Below are positions 1-13,935 of a DNA stretch of 64,000 nucleotides, one piece after another. Source of the stretch: Sycobia sp. Sy_11 (Eukaryota > Arthropoda > Insecta > Hymenoptera > Epichrysomallidae); assembly GCA_018907035.1 (NCBI GenBank), contig JACCIC010000019.1, positions 31,001 to 95,000 of the forward strand, read 5' to 3'. Each line of letters begins with the position of its first letter. Position 1 is the first letter of the stretch. Under the pieces are notes generated by a model, which saw only the letters and a list, made by a program, of their open reading frames with translations, had not been told where the DNA came from and made no database searches. The translations under genes and the position numbers were made by a program.

Positions 1-2002
1 TAAATATAAAAAATTTGGTATTTGATACAGATATTCCAATTCGAATATTCTACCATTTTTTTCCATCAGCAATGAATCGCCTTTCCAATATCAAGTATAA
101 TTTATGTATTTTGTAATATAATTTTTATTAATAATGTATTATTCTGATATTTCAAACTATATATAAGTTATAGAAATAATTTTTTATACTTTAATTATAA
201 TTAGAATCTCAAATTTAATTTATTTATCTATAAAAGCTTCTTATTTTTATATTTTATAAAACTTGTATTTGTATATTTTTTTTACAAAATATTGCAGCAT
301 TTCACTTTTGAATTTTCGATTATTTATATTTTTATTCATGTGAATGGCATTCCTTCGTAGGTGAGTAATAAATTAGAGCCAATTCCTTTTTGGATAAAAT
401 TGTCAATTGTCAATTTCAAGAACCCCTTTTTAATTGATATTACATAAGCAATGAAAAAGGTCCAAATATTCATGATTATTTAATGCAATTTATTAATAAA
501 TATAAAACTTTAAGTACGAATGGATTTTATTTTGATAATAAACATTCTATTATTAACATAAAAGATATGATATTTGATATAGTAACACGTAACTAGATCA
601 TCGGTCATTCAACCCATAATTCTTACTAGGTTTACCAAAAATGCATTGTAAAAGTATAAAAAGGGAAGACCAACATAAAAGAATGATATAAATTTTTGAG
701 AAAATTCAGCTATATTTTTCAATAAGTTTTTAAGTCCTCTGCAATCGATTCGAATTGCCATAGTGACATAAATACCTTTAAATTATCTGCATTTGTTATA
801 TATGGGAATTGCAAAAAAGATTATTAAATCTTTGGTCGAACGAGTATGGAAAAGGTATTGCTGCTCAGGAGTTCAATAAAATTTAACTTTAGTACGAATT
901 ATAAAAAAAATTAGCCAAATGTGCACCTTTAGAATTTGCTGAAAGACCTAGAGAGTTAGATGAACTGGATAATTGTAATGCCAATTAATTTAGATTGCTT
1001 TTATTATATTTAGATTCAGTTATCATCAAAAACCAATTACATGAATATCGCATACTATATTTTAATTCTCTTAATTGTGCTATTCGAATTTCGATTGATG
1101 AAGAAAACTGTATGGATTATAGTAATTATGCTAATAGAGTATAGATATATTTTGTAGAAAAATCATCACTACTGTATGGATGTGATATTGCAATTTTTAG
1201 TGTTCATAATTCATAATACATTACCTGCCGAGGTAATGTATTTCCTCTTTACGGTTTTAGTGTCCTTCCGTTCGCGAACTACCTTAAATTTTTAAAAACA
1301 TATGGTTTGTAGATATTCCACACCTCTTGCTCGAATTCATAGGAGATTAAAGAAAAGATGATTATTCAACCCAAAAATCGGATTAGTAAAAAAAGTTGCA
1401 CAATGGCTAAGAAAAAGTTCTCATTTTGATGAGAAGCTTCTAGTTGTTATCCACAATGCTAATTCATTTTTTCAATTCCATAAACTCAAATTGTCAGATT
1501 TTAAATTTAAAAATTATTGCTATAGAAACAACGGTAAGGCTGAATAGTATTAATAAAATATATTTGTATGAAAAATATAAAGCCTGTTGTTCTTGGTTTA
1601 TCATTTGACGAATACATGTGGGTGGAATACATTGGAATCATTGGACGAATACAAGTTCAAAATCTTTCTAAAGAATTAAATTTATAATTCGTCAATGAAA
1701 TTACGAAAAAGGAATCGCAAATTTCTTGTGATAATTTCTACTAATTTTTTTCAAAAATCCATGCTTTTATTGATTAATTTGTTTGAGCATTTACAGAATG
1801 AGTTTTTCTCTCATGATTAGTAATTTTATTTTGTCAGAGATATTCTATTACATTTTTATTATATTTATTATATTAATCTATAATTATTTCAATAAAAAAA
1901 ATAACATTACATTTATACAGTTTTAATTAAATTTAGTAATTAAATTTTAATAAGATTTTAAATAACATTATCTATCATTATATATGTAATGTTATTTAAA
2001 AT

Positions 2003-2005
<3 letters not shown>
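1..2005 (+). mobile_element. AT-rich intergenic DNA with a decayed transposase-like stretch (about 800-1800)
   Basis: Between about 900 and 1800 the plus strand reads as protein-like sequence broken by many stops and frame changes. Legible pieces include CAPLEFAERPRELDELDN, ISIDEENCMDYSNYANRV and FSVLPFANYLKFLKTYGL. The last piece, preceded by IAIFSVHN, resembles the 'VHNLxH ... FPFENYxK' segment I recall from insect DNA-transposon proteins, but I cannot name a family. No terminal repeats were found. Best read as a dead transposon copy. The rest of the stretch is plain AT-rich DNA. Confidence 0.35.

Positions 2006-2059
<54 letters not shown>
2006..2059. repeat. (TA)n microsatellite
   Basis: Uninterrupted alternating TA of about 54 bases, immediately right of the decayed transposase-like stretch. 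Confidence 0.95.
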
Positions 2060-2061
<2 letters not shown>

Positions 2062-2680
2062 GCTATGCAAAAGAATGGTACGTATCGAATATATTAAAAA
2101 ATTTTATCCAGAACTTTACTTATTTAATATTTTAATTACGTACAGTAGCATTATACATTCTCAAAAAGATATTATAAAGAATGCCTAAATGGACATGTGC
2201 AATTTGATAACAAACAAATGCATTTATGACAGCAGATAACATCTAGCAGCCAGCTTCTGAGACGTCTTTTAGCAGGCAAACCTAATAATGTTTTCAAAAA
2301 GATATTATTTTCCTAACTTATAATGGTCCTAAAAGCCTATAACATTATATCGAAAAATTCCAATGGATATTCGAATTATGTCTATTTGGGTTAAGCTATT
2401 TCTATTCAGTTATAACTTTTACATATGCGATAATATATATATAACAAACAGGGCAACAAAAAGAAAATACAAATGCGCTGGTGGAATGTGTCTAGTATAG
2501 TATAAACTGGTATAAACTGAGAATCTTCGCATGCGCACTACGTACTTGACGTTAATTGACTAAGCTTCCCGCTTACATTAGAACATAGAGCATAACGTTG
2601 ATTTATGTTTAATTTATGTTTTAAGCAAATTAATTCTGCATATTATTTTATGCATATAATTATGTTTTTTTTTTTATTTT

Positions 2681-2879
2681 CGGCGACATTTATTTGAAAA
2701 TCGTTTTAGTCCCTGTGAAGCAATAAAACCGAAGCAATTTGAAACATTAGACGAAGCGTCCAAGATCCGGTAATTTTATTCTTACTTTTACTAATAATTT
2801 TTATTTCAGATTTTATGAAGATAACTATAAACAAGGACGACTGACTGTCATGATCATGACATTATTTTATAAAGACTAA
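2681..2879 (+). pseudogene. Exon-like segment, possible fragment of an unknown gene or repeat
   Basis: An open stretch from 2681 reads ...FENRFSPCEAIKPKQFETLD... to a possible donor at 2770. A possible acceptor at 2808-2809 is followed by FYEDNYKQG and a stop at 2877-2879. Phases agree, but the implied intron is only 40 bases, shorter than usual in insects. The second piece matches 34013-34058 in both DNA and peptide (FYGGDYKQG). Not recognised. It could be a transposon-derived repeat or a dead gene fragment. Confidence 0.25.
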
Positions 2880-5800
2880 TATATAGACAAAAATATTTGT
2901 TAATTTAATATTTCTTTTACTTAATTTGTGTTAATAAATTATTATATACTAATCTTATTGTTATTATTTAACGAAAAGAACTTTTTTTAGGATTTATTAA
3001 AAATAAAACATTAAAACTGAAAGAACCTTTCATCATTATAATATACGAATCTTAATTTATATTATTTAATTTATTTAAAAACAATGAATCTCAGAAACAC
3101 TTGAGTATTTTCAACATGGTCAGATTCTGTAGGGGAATAAGCCAAATTTTAAGACTTTATTTTATAAGAAGTATAAGAGGAAAAGATTATCTTAGGATTT
3201 ATGTTCATTTCGTCTTAGACCATATGCTGGGCTCGTCAGTAAGGTAACTAGTCTAATCATTGAGGTATGATACTCGATCAATAACTTAAGAACTTATAAT
3301 ATGAAGGTATTTATTGCGGATATATATAATAGACATTTATTGCGGAATAAAATACATTTGATAGATTTTATAAATAAGAAAATATTGCGTCGAAATGGGC
3401 AATTCAAAATTTATCATTGCATACATCATTAAAAAAAATATTATAGCGATTTTTACTTACAAAGATACTTTAATAAATGATAGAAAAAATACGCTATAAC
3501 ATTTAGTAAAACAGAATTAAATAAGAACAACAAATTTCAGAAACATATGAGTAGGTTCGCCATGTTTCGCGAAGCGACGGTTTGCATCGACACGTCTTCT
3601 AGGCGATTAAGCAAGTAATGAAATTAGTTGTATTAGTTTCTGATATTGTTTATTAACAGGAATATTGCGCATGCACGCGCGTGCACGTCTCTTCCAGTCA
3701 GCTGATAATAGAACAAAAAATAATTCTTTCTTGCTTATTTATCGATATCGTATATATTTACACCTGATTTTCACACACAATGTTAAGTTCAATGTAACGG
3801 GAAACTAAAAAGTAAGGATTTCCTATTGCTGAATTACAGTAAATGTTTATTTTCGTTAGGTAAGTTAATGTCAAAGTTGAAATTTGTACCTAAGATTTTT
3901 TTCTTATTTACTCAAAAACTGAGGCACAAGTAAATTCCAAATAAAGATCATTCAAATATATCTTATATATACAGATAACAGCGTAGATAAAAAAGAGAGC
4001 TTAAACATATTATTAACTTTGGACATATTCAAAAAGGTGGCGCAGCAAGCAATACTCAGTACCGTATATATTATCAAAATAAAAAGAGTCCTGATGCTCG
4101 TTGCAATATTCAACGTAAGTAAATATAAACGAAAATTCTAAAAAAAACAACTAAATATATGCAGATTATATTGTATAATATGCATTTTACCATATATTTC
4201 ACACATAAACGATATTTTATATTTCAAAAGAACACGAAGGTGCAAGCACCTAGTGTATATGTATATAAACACATATTATATATCCGTTCCATGATGTTGA
4301 ATCGAGCATCTCGGCGGGCGCCTTCTTATCACAGTATCATTCATTAACAGTAATACATCCGAAAATGTTTACTTCGCCAAAATTGGTCTAATGTATGTAT
4401 TATATTTGTATCGTGAAGGCTCTTGGATAAACTTGATATGTATATAATATGACATATTCAGATTTGAAAACTTATATTGTAGTTAGAGCGAGCCTGAAAA
4501 TATATGCACTTAAATACGAGGCTGTAAGACCGATAAAAATATTTATTAATTTAAAATAAGAAAAATTTAAAGATTTTTTTTCAAACGACAGTTCTACAAG
4601 CGATATTTATGGTGGAAAATTTTAACAATTCAATCTATAGAAGATCGTTGATTTCTGGCTGTACTTTCGAATAGAAGTCACATCTAATATATTCATTTTT
4701 TGGAATACTGATTACATATATAACAGTGGCTATAATGAAGGCTGTATGAGATCTTCTAATATATAAATTTATTGTAGTACATAAGTAGATTCCTAAAATC
4801 TTTAATTGTAAAAAATTCTTTGTTTCATAAAAAAATTTAGTGAATAATATTTATGTCCAGAAACATTTTCCTAATTTTCATAGTTTTTAACAATTGTTCG
4901 TGTACAATTAACAACTCTTTCTTTTTTCTGATTTTTAAGTCGCTGAAAATAGACACGAAATGAATGCATAATTTATCTAGTGAAATAAATAAATCAAATG
5001 TAGATTGTATGAATTTCTAAATTAATTTTTAATTTGGTTTTATTTTTCGAAAATTTCATAAAAAAAATAAAAAACATTTAATAGATCATTCAAAACAAAC
5101 AAGTCTCTCAGATTCATCTTCCAGAAATACAGATTTTTAATTTCTGATTTCATGACTGAAAAATTTACCATTTTTAGGCACCACTTATAAAATCACTATT
5201 AATTAAGATTTTTGAAAAATTACAAATGAGAAATCCCGTTTCTATTTTATTACTTATTTTGATTAGTTTAAACCAAAACTCAAAAATAACCGTTGCCAAA
5301 ATTGTCATTGAATTGAGAAAAGGTCATTACTTTTTTATTCCGATTATTGATATTAAAATTTGTATGTATAAATCATTCGGAATGATTATGAACTGGTATG
5401 AAGGTTCAAATAGGAAATATAATTTTCACCTTTACAGCAATCTTAATGAATTATAATTTCACAGATAACCCAAAGAAAAAATTGAAGTTGAATATTAGGT
5501 TTTCGATCATTTCTTAATTTCGTATATCTATTGTAATCATATATTCTATCTATTATAATCGTCCATCTCCGTCTATTTGTATGTTCCTAACAAAAATTTT
5601 CCTGTATACAATATTAATATATTACTTATTTATTCAAGCAGTGGCAATTTAAACAATACTTACACGCTGATTAACAAAAAAGAGCTCCGGATTCGTATTT
5701 TGTACGTCTGAAAATGCATCAAAAACACATTTTTTACCCTGATACACATTATTGCAAATAGAAAAGTATACTCAGCGTCAGTATTATGTGAGAGAATCTT

Positions 5801-6779
5801 TTATAGAAACTTTAAATTTTCCAGACCGTGTTGAGACCCGCACATTCTGGTTTCTGTATCTGTAGAGCAATTTATTTGCTATCATTAATTTGGAAAAACT
5901 TCCGATTAATCAACATCAAATTTGGATGGTACCTTTGATTTCAGTTTTCTCAAAAAATCCTGCTTGCACAAAAAATATATACAATACAAAAGATATATTT
6001 TGATCAAATGTACAATTTTTATTTAAAATAATTTTTAATACTTGTAGTATTTTGCGAAAAAAATTTTATTTGAAAAACCAACATTTTTTTGGTTTCTTAT
6101 GATTTTACATATGAAAATCCATCTTTCTTCCATCTCAAATCGCTTATCTCATTATTCCCGTGCCTACGATTGACGCATTAGCGCTTTGAAACCAAAGTCT
6201 ATGCAACCTCGATTACCACGATTGCTGTATATCTATATATACACACACATTATATACAGGCTCCAATTCTCAAAAAAAAAAAAAACAAAAATTATAATAT
6301 AATTAAGCTACGTCCCTGAAATGTTGATAGTGCAGATTGCAGATCATTCTGTTTAGTTCTGAAACCACACCGCAATAAACTTCTTTAGGTAGTCGCTGCG
6401 GTCGATTCGGACTTCCTCCCGAGGTATAATATGTTATATAGAGCATTCTTAATATACTAGCAGATACTAGCTTAACATGGCAACGTCGCCAATAGCGTAG
6501 CTATAGCGTAGCCATGGTGTAGTAAAGGTGTAGTTCATGTGTAGCGTAGTAATTAGTGTGTGTAATCTTCTGTATAGTATAGTGTTTCTCAGGTATTATA
6601 TTATAAGAATTTCTTCATGCTCGTATAATTCGCATAACGCAAATGACAATGTGTTATGTTGTATGCCTTACCGATATGTGCAAATGCGTGTTGTAATGTA
6701 ATGCGGTTATAATATATCAAAGGTAACGCTTCTCCGTTAAAGCCCACGCCCGCGGTAAGAAAAAAAAATTCAATCGAAC

Positions 6780-7030
6780 CCGCGCATCGGAGTGAAATCG
6801 AGCTGTTTTGGTGGCTCATTGGTATCGTTCCCTATATACGCGCTCCACTTTTGCTCAAAGACGGCGACACGCCGTCACCCTGGCTCGGCCCGGAAGAAAA
6901 GGCATGAAAATGGAAGAGGTCATTATCCCGCGACACGTCTCATAAAATTACTGAGCTTTATCCATCCCGGGCGTCGTCGTCGACGATTAGACAACAAGGA
7001 CGGCGGTCGTAACGGCGTCCTGCGGTATCG
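6780..7030 (+). promoter_or_regulatory. Probable 5'UTR / proximal promoter of the ZDHHC gene
   Basis: This stretch is clearly richer in G+C and CpG than the several kilobases to its left and directly precedes the ATG at 7031. No TATA box or initiator can be assigned with confidence, so the transcription start is unknown. Confidence 0.4.
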
Positions 7031-10000
7031 ATGTTCAGGATGGACAGCAAGAGTTCCAGATGCTGGTGGTGCATTAGGGCGGTCAAATGGATACCTGTTC
7101 TCTTCATCCTCTCCATCGTGCTCTGGTCGTACTACGCCTACGTAGTACCCCTATGTTTCTGTTAGTTTTTCAATTTTTAATTCCATTTCGTTTATTCATT
7201 TTTTGAATACTGATATAAATTATATATTTTCATGTCGTATGATTAATTTTTATCACAATTTAACAAATTTTGTTTATTTAGATTCTCAATAATATGATTT
7301 ATTTACCTAAATCATCGCTGGTTATAAATAATGATAAACATTTGATTAGTTAAAGTCTTTATCTAATTTTCATTTAACAAAGTCTTTAAACACTATTTTG
7401 CAAAATAAATAAAAATATAATGGGTAAATTTTTAAATTTTAGTTTTGTGTAAGATATAAAGTATAAGTTAAAAGAGATCTATATTTTGTATAATTTTTTT
7501 TTACTTATCAATGAAAATTGTAAATTTATTATTATAGGTCAAACAAGTTGTAATAGTAATAATTACTATGAAATGAGAAATTATTTAGGATCTTTCTGAA
7601 TTATTACTTCTAAATACACCTAACCTCAAAGATAGAAAAGTCAAAAAGAATTATTTGTTTGTATCACAGAGTTTTATTGTGATTTTATCCATTATAAGAG
7701 CCATTTAATGTAATTTAAGATATATAAATATTGAAAATTAGTTTCACTCTAGATTTATATTGTATTTGATGTCAATTTCCTGTTAAGTACTATTTGTTTT
7801 ATTAAATTTGAACAGCTTCTTACATTGTTATTTATCTTTTCATGTTTCAGATACAATACAAAGTATTGTTCAAAAAGGTATATTTTCAAATTGTTCTAAT
7901 ACATTATTCAAATATATTATTATTTTCATTAACAATAATTGTTTTTCAGTGTTCTATTTGCTTTTCTTCCATATCTTATTTTTACTATTTCTATGGTCCT
8001 ACTGGCAAACAATAATAACAGATTTAGTAAAGATTCCAGATAAGGTAATTTTAATTATATGATAACTCAGTAGAACTTATTTTGTAAACTGTCATTGTTT
8101 TTAATCTTTAATAATTAATATATTCATAATGTTTTAGTTCAGGCTTCCTGTTACTGAAATGGAAAAATTAACACATGCAGAAAGTGAAGATGCTCATAGA
8201 CAAATTTTGGAAAGATTTGCTCAAGAATTACCTATAACAAATCGAACAATTAAAGGAGGTACAAAACTATTTTACTATATTACTCAAGGTGTTAACTTGT
8301 TAAATAATATATAAAATATGGAAGTATAGGAATCTTTACCACCAGTTTTATTTATACCCTTACAGGGTCAAGCAGGCTATTAAAAATTGCTAAAATTAAA
8401 AATTATATTTACGTTGACTGATCTAAAGCAAATCAATCGTATAAAACCAAAATTTATTGTTCTTATGACTAAGGATTTTAGTTTCAATTTATTTAATTTT
8501 TTATCAGTAATTCTGTCACTAACTGTAATTCTGGAAAAGTTTGTATTAAATTCACAGCAAAATGTATATCTACGTATACATTTGCTATACAATCATTTGC
8601 TTTTACTAAAGATCAAATATACTTTTTAGCTTGATGAAAAATGTTTAATTTCTGAGTTCAAGTTTCTTAAGATTTATAAATCGCAATTTTTATAAAGCAC
8701 ATATGTTAAAATCTTCTAATGTTTAAAAATGTTTAACATCATAAAATAATGGATTATGATCGACACGCTGGAAAGTATAGAAAAGTTTTAAGATATCATT
8801 TTAGAATAGATGTTAGAAAGAAATGTATACATAGACATAAATTTTGCTGTGAATTCATCACAAAGATTTTCATAATTACAGTTATATGAACCTGTTAATA
8901 CGTATGCCATTTAATAGAATTATCCTCATTTCAAGGATCGTGTTAAAGAGCTATTTTATAAATAAATATTATTATAGATATTATAGATTTATAAATTAAT
9001 AAGTTGTTTTTAACATTATAGAAGTACGTTTTTGTGAACAATGTCAAGTAGTAAAACCAGACAGAGCTCATCATTGCAGTGTTTGCGGTACATGTGTTCT
9101 GAAAATGGATCACCACTGTCCTTGGGTGAACAATTGTGTTGGCTTCCACAATTATAAGTTTTTCATGTTATTTTTGGCTTATGCTCTTCTTTACTGTATA
9201 TTTATTGTTGCAACATCATTACAATATTTTATAATGTTTTGGAAGGTAAATATTATCCATAACTGAATAATATATCAAATTTGCTTTATAATTGATTATT
9301 GAATACATACTTCAATAACAATTTATACGAAAGAATTATTTGCAGGGTGAATTGGAAGAGATGGGAAAATTTCACCTACTCTTCTTGTTTTTCGTCGCGC
9401 TCATGTTCGCCATTAGTCTCAATTCTCTCTTTTTCTATCATTGCTACCTCATTTTGCACAACAGATCAACACTAGGTAAATAATTAATGTCACTTAAGAA
9501 TTTATTATAACATTAAGTATTAAATATAATTTAAAAATGAAAAATTTTTATTCATGTGTAATATTTTTATATTTTTGACTGCTCAGTTTTGATTAATATA
9601 CATTTTTTATGTATATATTATTAAAATAACTTACCAAGTATTAAAATTAATAATTTGGAAAAAAATTTAATATAAATTTCTCAAACTTTTTAAAGAATCT
9701 TGTAAGGGGCAATCCATTATTTATGTAAGCAAATTTTGCCCTTTTGAAAATCCCCTCCTCCTTATAGTACGAAAACAATAAAAAATTAATGTCCCCTCCC
9801 CCATCTTACGTAAAATTCTAGGTTGATATAAAGAAATATTTTAAATGACATAAAGTACAATCTTCTATTAAATTAAATTTAATCATATTTATAAGGATTT
9901 GGGTGTTTTTTCACACACAATAATGTGAACGAAAGGGTGAGAATGACAAATTTGGTATTCGAGCTGTTGCAATACACCAACAACTCTGGAGTGGGTTTTC

Positions 10001-11510
10001 CTAATAAGTATTTATTTCACTGGGTTTGGCCATAGATTTTCTCCACTCCATAAGTCAGAAACCTGGGTAAATGTGAAATGGATGGAGTAGGCTAAAGAAT
10101 TAGATTAAAAATTAGTTTGTAAGACAGGGAAGTGACATGAAAAAAATGTGCTAGGGGAACATATATGTAAAAACATTTGAATAACGTATATATGGAATAA
10201 ATAAAAATAAATTATATAAATTATAAGGATAGGCGACTGTTCTAATAAACTAATTAAAAATAGCAGAAATTAATTTTTTAAATGTTTTAAATAGTTTTGA
10301 AATGTATGGAAACAAATAAATTTTTTTTTTTTGTGGACTATATTATAAATATAATCTTCTAGACAAAATACTCGTATACGTTTATAAAAATAAATATTTT
10401 ATGATAGTATTTGATAATATATAAATAATAATTACTGATAAATACAAACATTTTTCGATATTAAAATACAAATTCTGTTCAAGTACAAATATACAAATTC
10501 TGTTCTGTACAAGTTCTTAATAGTTTTTAGAATTTTTTAAAGGAAAATATTAGTCTTTAGATTTAACATATTATTTTAAGATTTAAAACGCCCCGATCCC
10601 CTCAACATGCTTGCGTAAGTAATGGATGGCCCCTAAATAGAGCCTTATAAAAATTTCACAGACTATTTCTTTCATATTCTACACTTTTATATTATAATAA
10701 ATTAAGAATGTTTTCTTTGCATCTTGCAGAAGCTTTTCGACCTCCTATGTTCCGTACTGGTAAGGATAAGGATGGCTTCAGTCTTGGAAAATACAATAAT
10801 TTTCAAGAAGTTTTTGGCGATAACGCAAAACTTTGGTTCCTGCCCGTTTTCACTAGGTAAGACTTTTTCGAACTCATTTTATTCACGGTAGACGCTCTTA
10901 TAAACAATTAAGAACTCTTATAAACAGTTAAGGGAGAATCATGACTTCAAACTGATTAAATGTTATACCAGCCACAAATTTATTATTATCAATACAAATT
11001 GTTAAAAATATCACATTAAACTTTATTTTTTGTTAAATTTATATATAATTAATGTATTTTTGTAATTTAAAAGATAAAACTGCAAAATTAAAAATATTCG
11101 AAATTGTTTTTTAGTATTCCAATTGTTAATAATATATTGGATAGATAAAATAGAAATAAATATAAATAGCAGATTGAAATATCTAATCTGAAAATCGAAA
11201 TTGATAAGAAATCTAGATCCTTCCAGATTATGAACTGTACAAATTCGCTGTAATACAGTAAATTAATATTCGAAATGACAAAGTCCCGATCAAATTCCGC
11301 GCGTTAGTCGTCGCCGGAATTTATCGCTTCGCGTGTGAAAGCATCTTATTTTATTTTCCATTTAATTTTCATATACGTGACCTTGCAGAGACGAAGGCGT
11401 CGATCGAAGTGGGTCAGTAGTTCAATTCCACACGACGCCTGCTCGTCTTCGCATTGCAGTCGTACGCATATAAAAATATATGTATAGACAGTTTTTCGAT
11501 AATACTGCGG

Positions 11511-11582
<72 letters not shown>

Positions 11583-13001
11583 CAGTCCATTATCGACTTC
11601 GAGCCAACTGCACAATACCGACTCATAGGTAACAGTCGATATAGCGCTTTTACATGCGTACGGTTTAGATACATTGGCACAGATATTTTAATCATATTCA
11701 CATTGATTTGTTTATTTATTTTCATCAGAAACATAAATTCAACTTGAAATTTTTGCACACTAGTAAGCTGCTTGAAAATTCGCTGTTTAATCAGTAGTCC
11801 ACTTTTTTTGCACAATATATTGTAATGTACATTCATAGTTCATGTTTTTTCCTTCTCATTTATTTTTTATACTTTTGTTGTCATGCATATATTTATTCTG
11901 TAGAAGGTACATGTATAAGTGATTTTTTTTTTTAAATATAAATATACTTTTGATTATCTTTGAAGAGCAACAATTGATTGTTATGTGACAGTTAAAATTT
12001 CTAAAGTTTTGGAGGGAATCTGGATAGAGGAGACTTTTTTATGTATCGGTATTATTTTACTTTTATATAATATGGGAAGATTAGGTATAAATAAAAAATA
12101 TTTTATATATGCATATTTAGAAAGTAACTTTAAAAAAAATGAGAATATGCTACTTTTTTATTTTAATGTTTTCACGTTCAACATTTATCATTTCTGAATT
12201 ATACTCATAATTTTTCCAACTCCAGAATTAGTGTAAATGAAAATTAGCATAAATAACTATATATATATCTAATGAATATAATTTACCATTTTTTCTCGAC
12301 AATAATAAGCCTCTTAAGACTTGACGTGTATAAAAGTTAAAATAAACCATTCAATCTCGACGATTTGCACGCTGCCAGGACATTAGCCCAAGCGCGCGAG
12401 GTATCCTTTTATCCCGAGTCCCTCCTCAACTTTTGCCGATGGCAAGTAAAGGCCGCGCTAACGCAGTTATCGCGTGCCAGACACTGTGTCAATTCCTCAC
12501 ATATTTTTGCCTGCGCTCAAATATCAATCGAAGTCTGCAATAATTATCGTCAGTGTTAACGGCAATAAATGTAATTTTCAGTCATATATACATAATGTTA
12601 AAATAATGACAGAAAGTGAAAAACTATGACGAATGATACCGAGTCGCAGTTTAACCGATGATGATCAAAATAGAACAACAACAAAAAATTCTGTTTTTTT
12701 TTCTTTCTTTTTTTGTTTTTTTTTTTTTTTTTAAACAAGTTCGCATTAAAAATCAGGGGGGTTGTTGAAACATCACGGTGCAATTGTTCTAGTCTCGGGA
12801 ACGGAGTCGTCTATCCGGTACGCTCGCAGCAAGAGGGCCTCCCCAATACGTACAACTCGATGGGCAGTACTCAAAACAGGTCAGCATTTATTTACCGAGC
12901 TGTCGGCTCATTGGCATCGACGTTCAGATGAAATGCTTTTCATTCATCGGACTTTCCTTCTTTTTTTTTATTTTTTTTTTTTTTTTTATATTATCATATA
13001 G

Positions 13002-13072
<71 letters not shown>

Positions 13073-13244
13073 CATCGCTTGCTCGCTCGCTCGCTATATA
13101 ACTCTCTCCCTCTTTCTCCTTTCTTTATCTATGTTTGATTTGGATTCGGGGAAAAAAAATATATAATATAATCTGTACTGTGGAACTCGTTTCCAGCCAA
13201 CGGGGTACGAGTTCTCCTAATTTTGATCATAAAATCGAACGATT

Positions 13245-13275
<31 letters not shown>

Positions 13276-13904
13276 CACCGTATTGTTGTCACGCGTATAC
13301 CATAAATATGTATATAACTTTTAGAATCACATTCTTCTCTTCGTGTATATATATCGTTATATCGTATACATATCGTGTAGGAATACGGACGATAATATGA
13401 AAAACGTTGGCACAGTTCAAAACTTACCTTCGGCCATCTCATTATTACAGCGGAGTTTTATTTAATTTTGTAGCTTCCAGCAAGGAGAGCCGATCCCGTA
13501 GTTTGCGCGTATACGCGTGTATATATATATACCCGGAAAGGATTCAAACGAAAAACGCCCTCGCGCATCGATGAGAGAGGGAGATAGAGAGGAGGAGAAA
13601 GAGGCGTTACTTACAAAGCTGAGCTCCGGGGGCGAGGACGTTGATTAAGAGAGAAAAGACGCCGATAGTGCATGTGCATGCTGCCGACTGCCAATTTGAT
13701 GTATAACCTTATAGTACCTCGCTTGATATCCTTAATTAATCACACGCCAAAAGCATATTGTGTGGATGTATATGCGTGCGCTTGAGTGTGTGTGTATGTG
13801 TCTGTGTGGGTGCGTGCATGGGTGTGTATTTCGCCTGCAAAATAAGCACGAACGTGAGTGTATAATATGCTCTTTCGTCATTGTCAAAATATGTTTTTTT
13901 TTTG

Positions 13905-13935
<31 letters not shown>

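Larger units (their letters stand above)
2060..7030. other. Intergenic, AT-rich; no recognisable gene
   Basis: Nearly 5 kb with only short chance reading frames. It contains an exon-like segment at 2681-2879 that recurs in diverged form near 34,013, and a pair of similar segments at about 3090-3170 and 3535-3620. From about 6780 the base composition becomes markedly more GC-rich. This probably marks the promoter and 5'UTR of the palmitoyltransferase gene that starts at 7031. Confidence 0.6.

Noticed and set aside
6792..7145. Plus-strand 117-residue frame
   Set aside because: It overlaps ZDHHC exon 1 in another frame. The frame from 7031 has the family sequence and splice phase.
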